Origin: Mantis religiosa
Lineage: Eukaryota > Arthropoda > Insecta > Mantodea > Mantidae
Direction: 5' to 3'
DNA: 64,000 nt
Assembly: GCA_030765055.1 (NCBI GenBank)
Contig: CM060947.1
Location: 217,903,271-217,967,270 of the forward strand
Shown: positions 23,412-34,294 of the stretch, one piece after another
How positions within the stretch are numbered: position 1 is the first letter of the stretch
Layout of the letters: each line of letters starts with the position of its first letter
Translations under genes and position numbers: made by a program
Notes under the pieces: generated by a model
What the model saw: the letters and a program-made list of their open reading frames with translations, nothing else
Database searches by the model: none
What the model was told of the DNA's origin: nothing

Positions 23412-24299
23412 TAAACATTATAGATATACATATATAGATATATATTTAATCATTTGGAAAATGTTTGTAATGTCTTCTTCATTCGAAATATATTTTTATA
23501 GCAACAGACCATAAGATATAAATTAAAACACACTGCACTATGTATTTATATAATCTATTTTAAAATAATCTATTTGTAGCATTAGTTATTTCTAAAACAT
23601 CCGCTGAGATTTGTTCTGTTATTAGCAATTATTTGCTTTGGCCATTTTAAAGAGTTGTGGCTATTCTGTAGTTTCTCGCGATATCATGCAAAATAAAGGT
23701 ATTTTAAGGCTTGCACATTAGCAGTCGCTTTTGAACATCTGACTTATGACTGCGTTTCCCTCATTCCTTTGTACTGCAATGAAACCGTATTCAAATTGTT
23801 TCTGCAAACGTTTATCTCTAATAACATCAAGCCTTTCGTAAAAATATATATATTTCTTGTGGAAGCAATATAAAAGTAAACGGCAATGGTATGCAAAGTC
23901 CTGTGAATATGACATCAGCAATTTTAAGAGCTATTCTTTCCTGTGGTCTTGGCAAAAGCATGAAATTTAGTCGCTTTTAAAAACGTTATCTATCGCTTGA
24001 TCTGCTATATCCAATTTTCTAAGAAGGCTTATTTCGACAAACAAGAAGTGGATAGAAGAATATTGTTTTCTAAGAATAATCTGTAAAATAATTTGTAGAG
24101 TAAGCCACGTAAATAACGCATGTTTTTATATTTCACTTCCTTGGAGCAAGGAAATGGTACTCATAAAATATACAAAGTAAGCTAATGTTTAAAAAATGAG
24201 CTATTGCAAATGACTGGACTGGACTTCGGGGATTCGGCAGGGAGGTTCAAACGTGGTCTGTTATACCTATACCCCATACCTATATCTATGTACATAGAT
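23412..24299. other. No gene recognised
   Basis: AT-rich. A 67-codon open frame on the minus strand at 23,718-23,921 has no recognisable domain. Confidence 0.4.
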
Positions 24300-24629
24300 T
24301 CTATAAAATGAGTTCTAAACATAAGACATTATCACTGGAAGAAACAATTAAGGCTATTAAAGAAGACGGGAAGAACAAACGTGCAGCTAAATCATTAACT
24401 GTGTTGTTTAAAGTGGGGAAAACTCAGATTTATGAGATTTTGACAAAAATAAAAATTAAAGAGGAGTGGTTAAAGCGAAGAGCAGGGTATGTGAAACGCC
24501 TCACAAAGTCTACAGAGTATGACGAGCTGGTTTGTTAGTCCGCGCGCTAAAGTAATTCCCATTTCTGGACCATAACTTCAGAGACAGTGAGAAAATTTGG
24601 CAAATACAATTTCAGAACTTCCAATGGAT
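24300..24629 (+). mobile_element. Pogo/Tigger-like transposon copy A, N-terminal part
   Basis: The frame 24,308-24,538 encodes the N-terminal helix-turn-helix of a pogo/Tigger transposase (CENP-B type): SSKHKTLSLEETIKAIKEDG, KRAAKSLTVLFKVGKTQIYEIL and KIKEEW. After a stop the family pattern continues in broken frames (SARAKVIPISGP; then KFGKYNFRTSNG, the start of the second DNA-binding half). A Penelope-like element interrupts it at 24,630; the sequence resumes at 26,647 after a 14-bp duplication. It is a decayed copy. Members of this superfamily insert at TA; the outer ends could not be placed. Confidence 0.8.
24616..24629. repeat. Target-site duplication of the Penelope-like element
   Basis: AACTTCCAATGGAT, repeated exactly at 26,633-26,646. 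Without the insert, the Tigger reading ..RTSNG | CLESFKNRHNIV is continuous, which supports the duplication. Confidence 0.85.
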
Positions 24630-24702
24630 TATGTAGAAAATGAAGATAGCTACAGTGAAGCAATGAATATTATACAAATATAACAATTTGCAACAAAAGC
24701 TC

Positions 24703-24833
24703 CGAACTCTTGTCCGCATCTTCAGTCAACGAAAACCGCAGGAGTAAACAAATTCGTTGTTAAGGAAATTACTATGTTCTTCTGTTTTTTTCAGTATTGC
24801 TATGTTCTTATGTTTTTTCATTATTACCAAAAT
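24703..24833 (+). repeat. Penelope terminal inverted sequence, left
   Basis: Starts cgaactcttgtccgc and runs to attaccaaaat. It is the reverse complement of 25,933-26,062 with a few mismatches and indels. Confidence 0.85.
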
Positions 24834-25039
24834 CTGAAACAAACTTAAGCACAGAATCAACTGCTGGTATTTCATAATTCATTACGCGATGTTTATTTTT
24901 TAAAATAAATATATTTTCCCAAACCATTAAATCCGTTAGGACATTTAACTGTTTTAATAATTTAACTTCAGGATTTATATTATGGTTAAATGACTAAAAT
25001 GATCTACTACGGCCGATTTATCAGTTTGTTTTTAACGTT

Positions 25040-25135
25040 AGGAAAACGTTCTTTCGTTCTGATTTCCAAATTACGTTTCGTCTTACTAATGTAAACTCAT
25101 TCACAATCTAAATAATCAAATTGATAAATACCAGA
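25040..25135 (-). pseudogene. GIY-YIG endonuclease remnant of the Penelope-like element
   Basis: Reads SGIYQFDYLDCE, a stop codon, then VYISKTKRNLEIRTKERF. GIY and the YIG position (here YIS) and the downstream Arg in the helix are recognisable. A TGA codon lies inside the domain. Confidence 0.75.
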
Positions 25136-25663
25136 CATTTTATTATTAGGAATTTCATCATGTAGTAAATTTTTAATACTCTATTTGTTTTGAGGAACCA
25201 AAGTTATACCAAACTCTTTAAAAACTTTTTGAAATTGTTTATTAAACCAAGGATGGTAAGTAAATTTTTTAAAATTATAATCGTATTTTATTTTTAAGGG
25301 TAGAAATATCACTAACAGTTTTTTGACATTTAAATTTTTTAATCTTCTTTTGTATAAAGTCTATTAAACCATTAATTAAAGCTGTATTAATAATGTTTAT
25401 ACTCATTATTTAATTCATCTTTATTCAGGGGTATATTTATTAATCTATAAATCAAACTATTAAAACAGTAAATTTATGTGGAAAAGGGTTAAAACTTTTT
25501 TTGTAATTATTGATATAAGAAGATTTCCTACAAATACCAAAATCTAATTTATTATTATTTCTTATTATCTTCAAATCCAAGAAAGGAAGAAAACCACCAA
25601 TTTCAGTTTCTTATCTGAATTTTATAGCTTTATCTGGTAAATTTAGTAATTTTAAAGCATCAT

Positions 25664-25867
25664 TTATTTGTTTATCAGCCCAATAGCAAAAGTGTCATCA
25701 ACATATCTATACCACGCTTTAAAAATCAAAGGGAATGCTTTAGTGACTTGCATTTCGAAAAACTCATAAAAAGCAAGAAAAGGTGAAAGAGGAATGCCCA
25801 TTGCTAAGCCAGAAGTTTGTTGAAAAAATTCACCATTAAAAGTGAAAAAACATTTTGATCCAAACAA
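25664..25867 (-). pseudogene. Penelope-like reverse transcriptase core
   Basis: A 67-codon open fragment of the RT palm: FFTFNGEFFQQTSGLAMGIPLSPFLA (motif B region) and WYRYVDDTFAIG (motif C, YVDD). The rest of the RT is missing upstream because of truncation or lies in other frames. Continuation after the stop (FLPFLDLKIIRNNNKLDFGI) fits the next RT block of this family. Confidence 0.8.
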
Positions 25868-25932
25868 AAGGTAGCAAGTTTAACAAAATCAACTATTAAA
25901 ATATTAATCAAATTTACATGAGGACTTTGATA

Positions 25933-26062
25933 ATTTTGGTAATACTGAAAAAAAAACATAATAACACAGCAATACTGGAAAAACAGAACATAGTAATTTC
26001 CTTAACAGCGAATTTGTTTTGTCCTGTGGGTTTCCTTGACCGAAGTCGCGGACAAGAGTTCG
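25933..26062 (-). repeat. Penelope terminal inverted sequence, right
   Basis: Inverted partner of 24,703-24,833. It ends gcggacaagagttcg at 26,062. Confidence 0.85.
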
Positions 26063-26083
26063 TGAAATTGGAAAGAAGAATAT

Positions 26084-26552
26084 TGTAACTTTGGTGGGTT
26101 CGTAGAATTAAAAGGTCGAGTTGCAGAAATTAAAAATCTCCTTTATTTTCTTAGAAATACTCTTATAGATTACAGCAGCATTACGTTACGTACACCATCA
26201 GTCTACCAAGGTCGATGACAATAACAAACAGTGATAGCAGATTACATCCTTAGCTCTCGTTACAATAACACTTCCAGCTGTCTCGTTTCACAACTGTTTC
26301 ACAACTGACTCACTTTGCGAGCCATCACTTGCTTAAATACCTAATTCTAGATTCGAGATATTTCCGGAAGAATGAAAAAACCAAATAATCAAGATATTAC
26401 CAGAAATTTCCATTTATCTCAGTTTGTTTGTTTCGGTAAGTCTTTTATCTCAAGCGCTATGTTTATCTGCTTATGCAAGCTCGTTATCTGAAACTTTATC
26501 CGCCGACTGTTTTCTTATCTGTGCCGAAACTTTTAGGCCTGTTGCCGTCACA
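26084..26552 (-). mobile_element. Solo LTR (469 bp)
   Basis: On the minus strand it begins TGTGACGGCAACAGG and ends CAAAGTTACA, so it has TG...CA termini. Flanking ATAT is present on both sides (26,080-26,083 and 26,553-26,556), a 4-bp target duplication as made by many Gypsy-type elements. Inside are a TATA-like ggtatttaagcaag and, downstream of it, an AATAAA signal (aagaaaataaagg). No internal coding region remains, so the element was lost by LTR-LTR recombination. It lies within the Penelope-like element, so it is younger. Confidence 0.8.
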
Positions 26553-26632
26553 ATATCAATTAGAAAGAAAAATTAACACATTTTCTTAAGTTAAGTGGAG
26601 CTTTTGTTGCAAATATTTGTATAACTTCCAAT

Positions 26633-26800
26633 GGATGCCTCGAGAGTTTCAAAAATCGCCATAATATTGTTTGAATGGTGTATGTGGTGAAGGAAATGAC
26701 ACTGATATGCAGACAGTTGCAGATTGGAAAGGGAAAACTGAAAACAGATAACTACCCGATAAACTGCGATTATTGTTTGTAAGTTGAAAATATAGTACAT
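26633..26800 (+). mobile_element. Pogo/Tigger-like copy A, continuation
   Basis: After the duplicated AACTTCCAATGGAT the second DNA-binding half goes on as SNG-CLESFKNRHNIV (family SNGWLxxFKxRHNI). Farther on, degenerate frames give ADWKGKLKT, which resembles the linker before the DDE domain. The coding signal is lost after about 26,800. Confidence 0.65.
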
Positions 26801-27100
26801 AATGCATATCAGCCTAAAATTATATACACTTCATTCTATATTATTCCTTCACTGTAAACCTGTCCGACTACTTCGTAATTTTTACGATGGAAACCGGTGT
26901 AAATGGAAATTAAATGCCGAAGCGATCGCTCTCCACGTTAGAGAAATGTTACTGTATATTTACGCTAGTAAAACTCCAGGAGGGTAACGTCCATTTCTTC
27001 GGATGTGCTGCGGAGCACACTGAACACTTTCTCTCATAAATGTCATTGTGATATAATTCGAATCTGCACTTTTGACTTAAGCCAGCCTCGAAAACATGTG
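26801..27100. other. Weak or no Tigger similarity
   Basis: Possibly further decayed Tigger DNA, but I see no reliable motif. Confidence 0.3.
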
Positions 27101-27292
27101 TGCTGGCCTCTTAGCGTAGGTGGTAGGATGTCTGTCTCACGTTCAAAAGGTTCCGGGTTTGAATCTCGGTCAGGGTGAGTTGTCAGGATAGGGTTTTTTT
27201 TCCAGAGTTTTCCCTTATGTTGAAAACATAAATGTTGGATAACTCTAAGCTCTACAGACCCAGGGAATTTATCGTCCAAACTTAAAATCAAA
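27101..27292 (+). repeat. SINE family S4, tRNA-derived
   Basis: Head tgctggcctcttagcgtaggtgg, B-box gggtttgaatctcggtcagg, gtgagttgtcaggatagg, body and tail without the final A-rich part. Confidence 0.8.
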
Positions 27293-27417
27293 GGATGTTA
27301 ATAACTATATACGCTGTTCTTCGGATTGCATCCCTTATATACGCAGTAATCGTACTTGCACTGGTTTACTAGTCTACTTTCGTAGAGCACATTTTAAAAT
27401 TTAAACAAAGTATTTAA

Positions 27418-28567
27418 GGGGGGACGTACAAGAAAATGTTCAAAAAATATAATTTTTTTATTGTTTTTTAAAATAGTATATAGTGTTTAGCTATCAAACA
27501 CCAAAATATTATGACTGTACGTGGTCTGTATGTACCTTTAAAAAATTAAATGCCCTAGTATTGCATAGTAGCATAGTAGCAACACTAGTCTTCCATTAGC
27601 TGTCTTGGAATCTATAAAGCCCACCTACCAATTCTTAGCACACCCAGACTTGCTAAAAAATGTCTCTATGGAGAGACACAAAACCCAAATGAATGCCTCA
27701 ACAGTCTGATATGGAAAAGGTGTCCCAAAACATCATTTGGGTCTTCCATAGTGGTGAAAATTGCTACATTTGATGCTGCAATACTGTTTAATGATGGGAA
27801 TGTTGGCAGAAAGAAAGTTATGCACCAGTTAGGGTATCAACCTGGTGTCTTTATGGAAACAATTTTGCAGAGTATCGACAACATTCGCATCGCAGGTGCA
27901 GAAAGATCTATAAAATTAATGCAGAAAGAAGCAAGACAGAAGAGGAATTTAAAAAGAAAGGCTGAAGAAGACCAGAATGAGGATACAGACTATAGATATG
28001 GGAAGTTCTGACTTAAAATTAAAAGGCAAACTGAATAATACTTATTGTATTTTTAATTGCCTTTCCCCGTAACTTGCATTTTATACAACTTCAACCCATT
28101 TCTTTCTCTCAACTAGCACATAGCTTTCTTATGCCACAAGGAACATTTTGTTGGTTCTAGAACTTTAGATTAACCTCCAGATGGAATGATATGATACAAA
28201 ATATATGAAATTATTTTAATTTTTAAAGGATGCATATGATTAACATTTTTTTTTTCAAATTCTATACAGCTTCAATAAGAAATCTAAATCCAACAAATTC
28301 ATTTTTGTGTGTTTTAAAATAACATACAAAATTTCAGAAAGATAGCATATTGAATTTTGAAAAAAAAAATGGGCTTAAGTTTGTAAATATCTCTGCATAT
28401 AGAAAAAATACGTAGCATTAGTTATAAACAATGGAAAATTATGAAAAAATTTTGCATATTAACTGTATTATCCTAAATGAGTATACTAAGTTTCACTTTT
28501 CTAACTTGAAAACTTTGGATGCTATGGCTATTTATGTAAGACCCTTAATATTTGCATACCTCTCCCC
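27418..28567 (+). mobile_element. TTAA-flanked DNA transposon, Kolobok-like (tentative)
   Basis: A 1,150-bp AT-rich unit with ends GGGGGGACGTA and, inverted, GGGGAGAGGTA (9 of 11 match), flanked on both sides by TTAA (27,414-27,417 and 28,568-28,571). It contains one short transposase-like frame (27,751-28,011) and no full transposase, so it is an internally deleted, non-autonomous copy. TTAA duplication and G-rich ends fit Kolobok better than piggyBac (whose ends start CCC), but I did not confirm the superfamily. Confidence 0.55.
27751..28011 (+). pseudogene. C-terminal fragment of an unassigned DNA-transposon protein
   Basis: An 86-codon open frame starting at a GTG: VKIATFDAAILFNDGNVGRKKVM, then GYQPG, then a long basic helical C-terminus (RSIKLMQKEARQKRNLKRKAEED) ending in DYRYGKF. 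The pattern CPK..F, V-E-A-V..FN-G, G..PG, KEARK-RK-KK is one I associate with the C-terminus of transposon-encoded proteins common in invertebrate genomes. Just upstream, LIWKRCPKTSFGSS- is readable in another frame, consistent with that family. The catalytic part is missing. The superfamily is unproven. Confidence 0.5.
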
Positions 28568-28571
28568 TTAA

Positions 28572-29984
28572 AGTTTAGTTTCGTTTCTGTTACCTTGAGC
28601 ACCAAAGCTGTGCCAAAACGGGCATGCGCAAAGCTCTGTATCGGCGGCTCATTATTTCTGACGAGAAATGTATAGCACTCCTGCTTTATTACATATCATT
28701 CCCAAATACACTATCTAATTGATCATTTGAACTCTTCTATAGATAAAACGTAAATCAAAGATGGTGCTTTAGTCCTAGGCGCGATGAGGGAAATCTGTTT
28801 AAAGAGATTTGTAGCAGTGTAATAACTGAACAAGTCCAATATTTTCGTGAGATTTGTAGATTGCGAGAGCTTCTTGTTGCCGAACAGTTTACAACTCTTG
28901 AACATGCGGGTTGTTGCCTGCAAATGGGGGGAGATAAAGACTAATCTTATCGGGGAAATTTAGGGTAGCTATGTGTTACAGTCCCGCAATCTCCTCGTAA
29001 AACACGAGATCAGTCACGTCTTCTCAATCAATTGCGACTTCTTTATGGTTACCTGCCGGAGCTCTGCCACTTACGTTAGAAGGAGAAGAATATACGATGC
29101 ACTTAATATTTATTTTACTAGCAGCAACACCCGCAACGCGCCCGTTATTGCGTTAAATGAAGGTATTCCACTCACTCTTAGCCTCTCTCCCTGTATCCCT
29201 TACTCTGCAACCCTCTCCGTCCTTCTGCAAGATACGCCCCATTGAGTTTAAAATCATTAAAGTTACCGTTTCTGGGATATTAACAAAATAGGTTAACGTT
29301 TTATAATAAAACAGATTTTCACAATTATTTACCAACTAAGTATGGAAGGTACAGGAAATGGTGCATTCCACCCAAATACTGAATATAAAATTTCACATGA
29401 AAATACACTTTTGAGTTCCCTGAATAAGCAGCTGTTTTTCAAAATAGGGGAGAGGAGCCGAATATCGGATAGTTTTTTAAAAGTGGCTTAAATTATATTT
29501 TGTTTTACTATTATATGTCAAGAAACCGTATTAATACATATTAGGAACACTATAGCAGGGTAACAAAGAAAAAAGGTTTGTTTATTTGAAGTGTTTTAAA
29601 AATTATATATACTCTAAGAGATGCATTTATGCTGAAACATTTTTAGAGCGCCTAACATCGGATAGTAACAATAATCATTTAAAGAACCTTATATTATTCC
29701 ATTCGTTCTTTCGATGCTAGAACAAAGTTCATGAGCCGATCTAGGAAATTTGGTACAGCATATTTACTGTTCCCTACGTTTGTCTAAGTGATAGGGATGG
29801 TTACAATAAAGGCATTCATCATCCACAGCGTCTTCCTCAACCGTTGAAACCAGGGGAATAAAATCGTCCTCGATGGTGGCCTGCAGCTTCTTTTGTTCTG
29901 TTTTGCAGTGTTCTGTTGGACAGACGACGAAGATGGTTTAAGAACCAAAGTTTGCGGCAAAACCCGCATACCATCGTTAAATTA
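28572..29984. other. No gene recognised
   Basis: Short open frames only, on both strands. No domain or shared repeat found. Confidence 0.4.
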
Positions 29985-30440
29985 ATTGGGTTCTAATTGG
30001 AGTTCTCTTATCCTCAGGTGAATGGTTGTAGGAAATGGATTTTGATGGTTGTTGGCTACTCAGTCATATTAATAATACTTTGTTTGTGGTAGAATTATTT
30101 GGTTTAATTCTTGAATCTATGTTTGTTTATCGACTTGGATCGGTGACCACCTTTCAGACTTCGAAATCTTCTACTTAATGCACATAAACACGTTCTTCCT
30201 GTCATAGTATCAACTTGTAAGTAAGGTTTTTCTTACTTCATCATTCAGTTCGAACTTTATTCTAACCCCCTCTCTAACTTTATCACGTGACCAAACTAGC
30301 TCACCCTTCTCAAATGTTACATTATTATTGGTTTCTCATTTTATTTCGAATTTTTGCATTGGTTTGCAAAACTCATATGACTCACTCCGATGTATACCGT
30401 TACAAAGAACTCAGGGTGGGCGTTCCCCAACTCAAGAAGG
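29985..30440 (+). repeat. Dispersed repeat D1, copy 1
   Basis: Shares ordered blocks with 53,162-53,912: ttctaattggag, caggtgaatggttgtaggaaatggatt, ggtgaccacct, attattggtttctcattttatttcga. The last part (30,385-30,440, with atgtataccgttacaaag) matches the other copy in inverted orientation. Type of repeat unknown; no coding frame. Confidence 0.7.
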
Positions 30441-31339
30441 AAAACCTACCACATTCCAAACTAAGCTTTACATGAAGAATTATTAATTTTTTTGTCAAAA
30501 ATGATCTATTTTGATTTATAAACATTATCTTAAGATATTTTCATGGAAATAAAATATATATTTCGAATTCTCCGGGATTTTCCTATAAAATCCTATTTAT
30601 TCTATATCACTTTTGTATGCTTTGGTATAGCCAATATCATACTACACAAATACTGAAGTTGTGGTTAAACCACACAATTTATGCGAAATAAAATAAAATA
30701 TTTTATAGTGTTGACCATTTCCGAGTGATTCGTTGTCATTAGTTTGAATTTTCACATACTTGATAGTTTTTCCAACTGCAAATAATTAATATTTGTATTT
30801 CTTTTCTTTTCGTGTTCATGCAGAGAAAACAGAATTTCAAAGTGACCGGGCTTGAAAAGATTTGACAGTCGTTTTAGCTTCCTGAGCTCTTCCTAAACCT
30901 ACTACATATATATAATGTACAAGAAATAGACGAAAAACCTTTGATAAGAACATGTAGATAGAGAAACCTGTGTGAATGTAACACATCAGTTTTTTTTAAA
31001 TTGCAAATTTGCAAAAAAATGATTTGATCTATTGATGAGAAATGTGCAACCCTGAAACTAAAATTAATATTTTAAAATATTGTTCAAATCGAAATAATCT
31101 AAATATTATTGAATTTGGTGCTACACCCGCATAACGAAGTTCATAAGCAGTAAGTTTGCCACATGCCCAGAAATTAACTACATTTTAACAAGATAAATAG
31201 TATAACAAGTTTATTTATCATTAAATGAATTGCCACAGATATAATGAGAAACGGCGTAATTCTGATCGCATAACAGCTCACCGAAAACACAAGACACAGG
31301 TTCCACTGCTATTAGTTATTTTGCTTACTTTTTAAAATA
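30441..31339. other. No gene recognised
   Basis: Very AT-rich. Nothing recognisable. Confidence 0.4.
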
Positions 31340-32197
31340 CGAGGGCTGTTCAATAAAGAATGATCACAATTTTTTTTTACAACGTGCCTTTACTCATCCT
31401 CATAATTTTGATGGTCCTTCTCAAAATAGTCTCCCCTCAAAGCAATGCACTTGTCCCAAACTTCAAAGACATCCTGGAAACCATTTTCTGAGAGATCCTT
31501 CAAAATCGCCTCCGCAGCCTTTACCACTGCTTCTGATGATGGATAATGCCTCTCACGAAGGCGTTTCTTCAAGTTAGGGAATAGAAAAAGGTCACATGGG
31601 GCTAATTCCGGACTTTAAGGAGGATGAGGGATGCACTTCATGTTGATTTTTGCAAGATATTCAGCAACAACATAGGCAATACACGGCCGCGCATTATCGT
31701 GGAGCAGGTCTTTTGCGCCTGATATGGACTTGCAATATTTTCTGGACATCCCTGTAGTATTGTGCAGTTACTGATGTGTGTGCAGGTACAACATTCTGAT
31801 AAACCATTCCATGAATATCAAAGAATGAGATGGCCATAACTTTCCCAGCAGAAGCAAACACTTTTGCTGTTTTGGGGGTTGGTGATGAAGGAGATTTCCA
31901 CACTGAGCTTTGAAGTTTTCTCTCAGGATGAAAATGATGTAGCCAAGTTTCATCAGCAGTGATTACGTTTGAAACTCCGGATCTTCCTCTAACATCAACT
32001 TTAACTGCATGTTACCTCCATTGCAGCGGTAGGCGATACTGAACATGTCTGAACTTGTCTGGTTCTCACAGGCGGGAACCAGTAGTACTAAAAATGAAAC
32101 TACTATGGCGTGTTTGTTTCACATTAAGCTAACAGAATATAATAAGATTGAATTTTAGTCTAAAAAATTATGACCGTTAAAAATTATGATCATTATT
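31340..32197 (-). mobile_element. Mariner M1 copy 3, deletion derivative
   Basis: Minus-strand copy. The 3' TIR cgagggctgttcaataaagaatgatcac starts at 31,340 after TA. The 5' TIR is partly preserved (ttatgatcattatta) up to about 32,197. The transposase remnant shows WLHHFHP/ETK-type first-Asp region, FASAGKVMAISFFDIHG, then a further deletion that removes the sequence between the RKRP and HDNAR segments (about 31,700), and C-terminal KKRLRERHYPSSEAVVKAAEAILKDL...CIALRGDYFEKDHQNYEDE. The same N-terminal deletion as in the other copies is present, plus its own small deletion. Confidence 0.85.
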
Positions 32198-32263
32198 ATA
32201 CAAACAAAAATATTAAGCACTGTTTGTCAAAACATTCTGTAGCATGTGTCACAGAGACACGGA

Positions 32264-32505
32264 CCCGCCTCTGTAGCGTAAGTGGTGGCGTGTCTGGTTC
32301 ACGTTCAAGAGCTCACGAGTTACAAACTCGGTGAGGATGAGTTACCTGGATAAGGATTTTTCGGGGTTTCCCTTATCCTTAAAGATAGATTTCTGTAATA
32401 GACCCTGGGCTCATTTGAGCATCATTTCATTTATTGTCCGATATGACAACGTTGGAGAACATAACTAAATAAATAATTAAATAAACACATAAATAGAGAC
32501 AAGAG
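32264..32505 (+). repeat. SINE family S4, tRNA-derived
   Basis: Head gacccgcctctgtagcgtaagtgg, followed by tcacgttcaagagctcacgag, gatgagttacctggataagg, cggggtttcccttatcc, tttgagcatcatttca, gatatgacaacgttgg and an AATA-rich tail. The B-box is mutated. Confidence 0.85.
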
Positions 32506-32664
32506 TTAAGGTTGGAAGAGCAGAATCATAATAAAGGGAGATGGAGGGGCGGAGTGGGGAAATACGATTTATCTCTCACTAAAGTTTTTAACCCAGGACT
32601 CTTTATTATCCTCTCACAGACTACTCGGGAACAAACGGGAGACCTGAACTGAATCAAGCACGCT

Positions 32665-32686
32665 AGCGCGCGCGCGCGCACACACA

Positions 32687-32761
<75 letters not shown>

Positions 32762-32764
32762 ACA
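32665..32764. repeat. CG/CA dinucleotide microsatellite
   Basis: A short GC run (cgcgcgcgcgc) joined to about 42 CA units, with two interruptions. Alternating purine-pyrimidine DNA of this kind can adopt Z-form. The Cys-Val open frame across it is not a gene. Confidence 0.95.
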
Positions 32765-33756
32765 GTGGGTACTGTAAAGATTCCTTTTATAGCGAAGTAA
32801 CACCTTCTTGAAGTTTCGCATAAAGCAACGGTGAGGAATTCTGGAAATCTTTACTCACCTCCCAATGGCAGTTCAAGGCATTTCGAAAGTTGCAAGTACT
32901 TTCTTCTCTCTAAACAACTACACTTGAATGCGAGGAAAAAGTATCTAACGAGACGACTCAGCATCTAGCGTGTTCCTTAAACAAGTCCCATGTATACTAG
33001 AACTTCAACCGCCAGGATACGATCCAAAGTTCAGATTACGTAACACAAAAGGTAAGGGATGCATTGAGGAGACTAATTAACTAAGGGTATAAGCCTGGCA
33101 CTCACTGTATCACGTTTAATATATACATTAATTGTGTAGTTAATATTTATATTGTGCCAACCAAAGCATAAGAGAAGGAGCGCCCTCGCCCTCGCCCATT
33201 AACTACTAAAATCACATCGATCCTTGAGTGTTGGGCGTATTGCAAACGACTAAACCTCCGCTAATGCAACGTCGTACATGTCACGGAAATGTGTTATTAT
33301 ATTTATAAAGGTAGCGCCAGTCTATTTTTAGTCTTAAATTTGTCTCTTTTGTAAACTTCTTGTTCTATTTCCATATCCGTCACGTGGGATAGCTGCCGGC
33401 ACAAAAGTCTCGCACAGTGTGCCCCCGACATAGGGTGTTCCTTACAACGCTTGCCGTTTGGTTCGTTAATGACTAAATTTAATAGAAACAGTTTCACTTA
33501 AGTGAAGAGTGTTATGTGGAGTAAAGTACATAACTATTAAAGTACTGTGTCGTCAAATAACTAGCTGCTGATATATCATATACAGACAGTAACATCAGGG
33601 AAGTTCTGTATAAATTCAAGTTGAGAACCTAAACTACTTTCAAGAAAATCTTGGCACAGACATAGTACGGTGTGAAATAATATCAGCCTGAACTGTAAAT
33701 ACGATACTCTACATAGCATGAACTAAAGCTTATTAGTGCAGCGGACGCCAGCTGCA
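32765..33756. other. No gene recognised
   Basis: No domain or repeat shared with the window. A short GC-richer segment near 33,370-33,440 remains unexplained. Confidence 0.4.
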
Positions 33757-33880
33757 TCATCCAAGGAAAAAACTTGTACTTAATTATTTCAGTTTTCGAT
33801 ATATTTGTAGTGAGGAGTAGAGTATCCATAAGTTAGAAGGTGTTGCAGTTAATTTGTTATGTTTTAATATTTACCAACAT
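33757..33880. repeat. Direct repeat D2, copy a
   Basis: catccaaggaaaaaacttgt through gtttta at 33,870 matches 34,168-34,288 nearly base for base, with one 3-bp insertion difference. It flanks SINE S3 on the left. Confidence 0.85.
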
Positions 33881-33913
33881 ATTTTGTTGTGCAAAATTCA
33901 ACCTCATTAGCAA

Positions 33914-34165
33914 TGGGCCGCGCCGTGGCTCAGTGGTTAGACCGCTTGGCTCTCACCAAGGCGGCCCGGGTTCGATCCCAGGCGACCGTAAAGTGAGATT
34001 TGTGGTGGACAACACGGCGCTGGGTCGGGTTTTCTCCGGGACCTCCGGTTTCCCCCGTCATCTCATTCCACCAATGCTCCATCTTCATCTCATGTACCAT
34101 CAGTGTCATCGCCTGCGGTGCCGTATGTACTAAAAGCGGGCGTTAAACACTATACACACACTCCA
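33914..34165 (+). repeat. SINE family S3, tRNA-derived
   Basis: Well-preserved head: ccgtggctcagtggttagaccgc (A-box), cttggctctcaccaag hairpin, and gggttcgatcccag (B-box). Body: gtggtggacaacacggcgctggg, ttttctccgggacctccgg, catctcattccacc and tail agcgggcgttaaacact. A second, 5'-truncated copy is at 36,297-36,482. A Ser/Arg-type tRNA ancestor is possible, but the fold is not functional. Confidence 0.85.
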
Positions 34166-34167
34166 TC

Positions 34168-34288
34168 ATCCAAGGAAAAAACTTGTGCTTAATTATTTCC
34201 TCAGTTTTCGATATATTTGTAGTGAGGAGTAGAGTATCCATAAGTTAGAATATGTTGCACTTAATTTGTTTTGTTTTAATATTTAGCC
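34168..34288. repeat. Direct repeat D2, copy b
   Basis: Second copy of 33,757-33,880. The two copies flank S3. The spacing of about 410 bp fits a tandem duplication that included the SINE site. Confidence 0.85.
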
Positions 34289-34294
34289 ACACCC

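Larger units (their letters stand above)
24630..26632 (-). mobile_element. Penelope-like retroelement with inverted flanks
   Basis: The minus strand encodes first a reverse transcriptase (25,867-25,664: FNGEFFQQTSGLAMGIPLSP, and YVDDTF as active site) and then a GIY-YIG-like endonuclease (about 25,135-25,040: SGIYQFDYLDC, then VYISKTKRNLEIRTKERF). This order and the motifs are diagnostic of Penelope-like elements. The coding part has stops and frameshifts. It is bounded by inverted sequences of about 130 bp (24,703-24,833 and 25,933-26,062), extended outward by a 17-bp match (24,687-24,703 and 26,597-26,613). A solo LTR later entered at 26,084. The 14-bp target duplication marks the true limits. 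The copy is 5'-truncated. Confidence 0.85.

Noticed and set aside
32526..32759. Cys-Val repeat open frame
   Set aside because: Translation of the CA microsatellite.
33914..33990. Possible functional tRNA gene
   Set aside because: It is the head of SINE S3, continued by a body that is shared with the copy at 36.3 kb.
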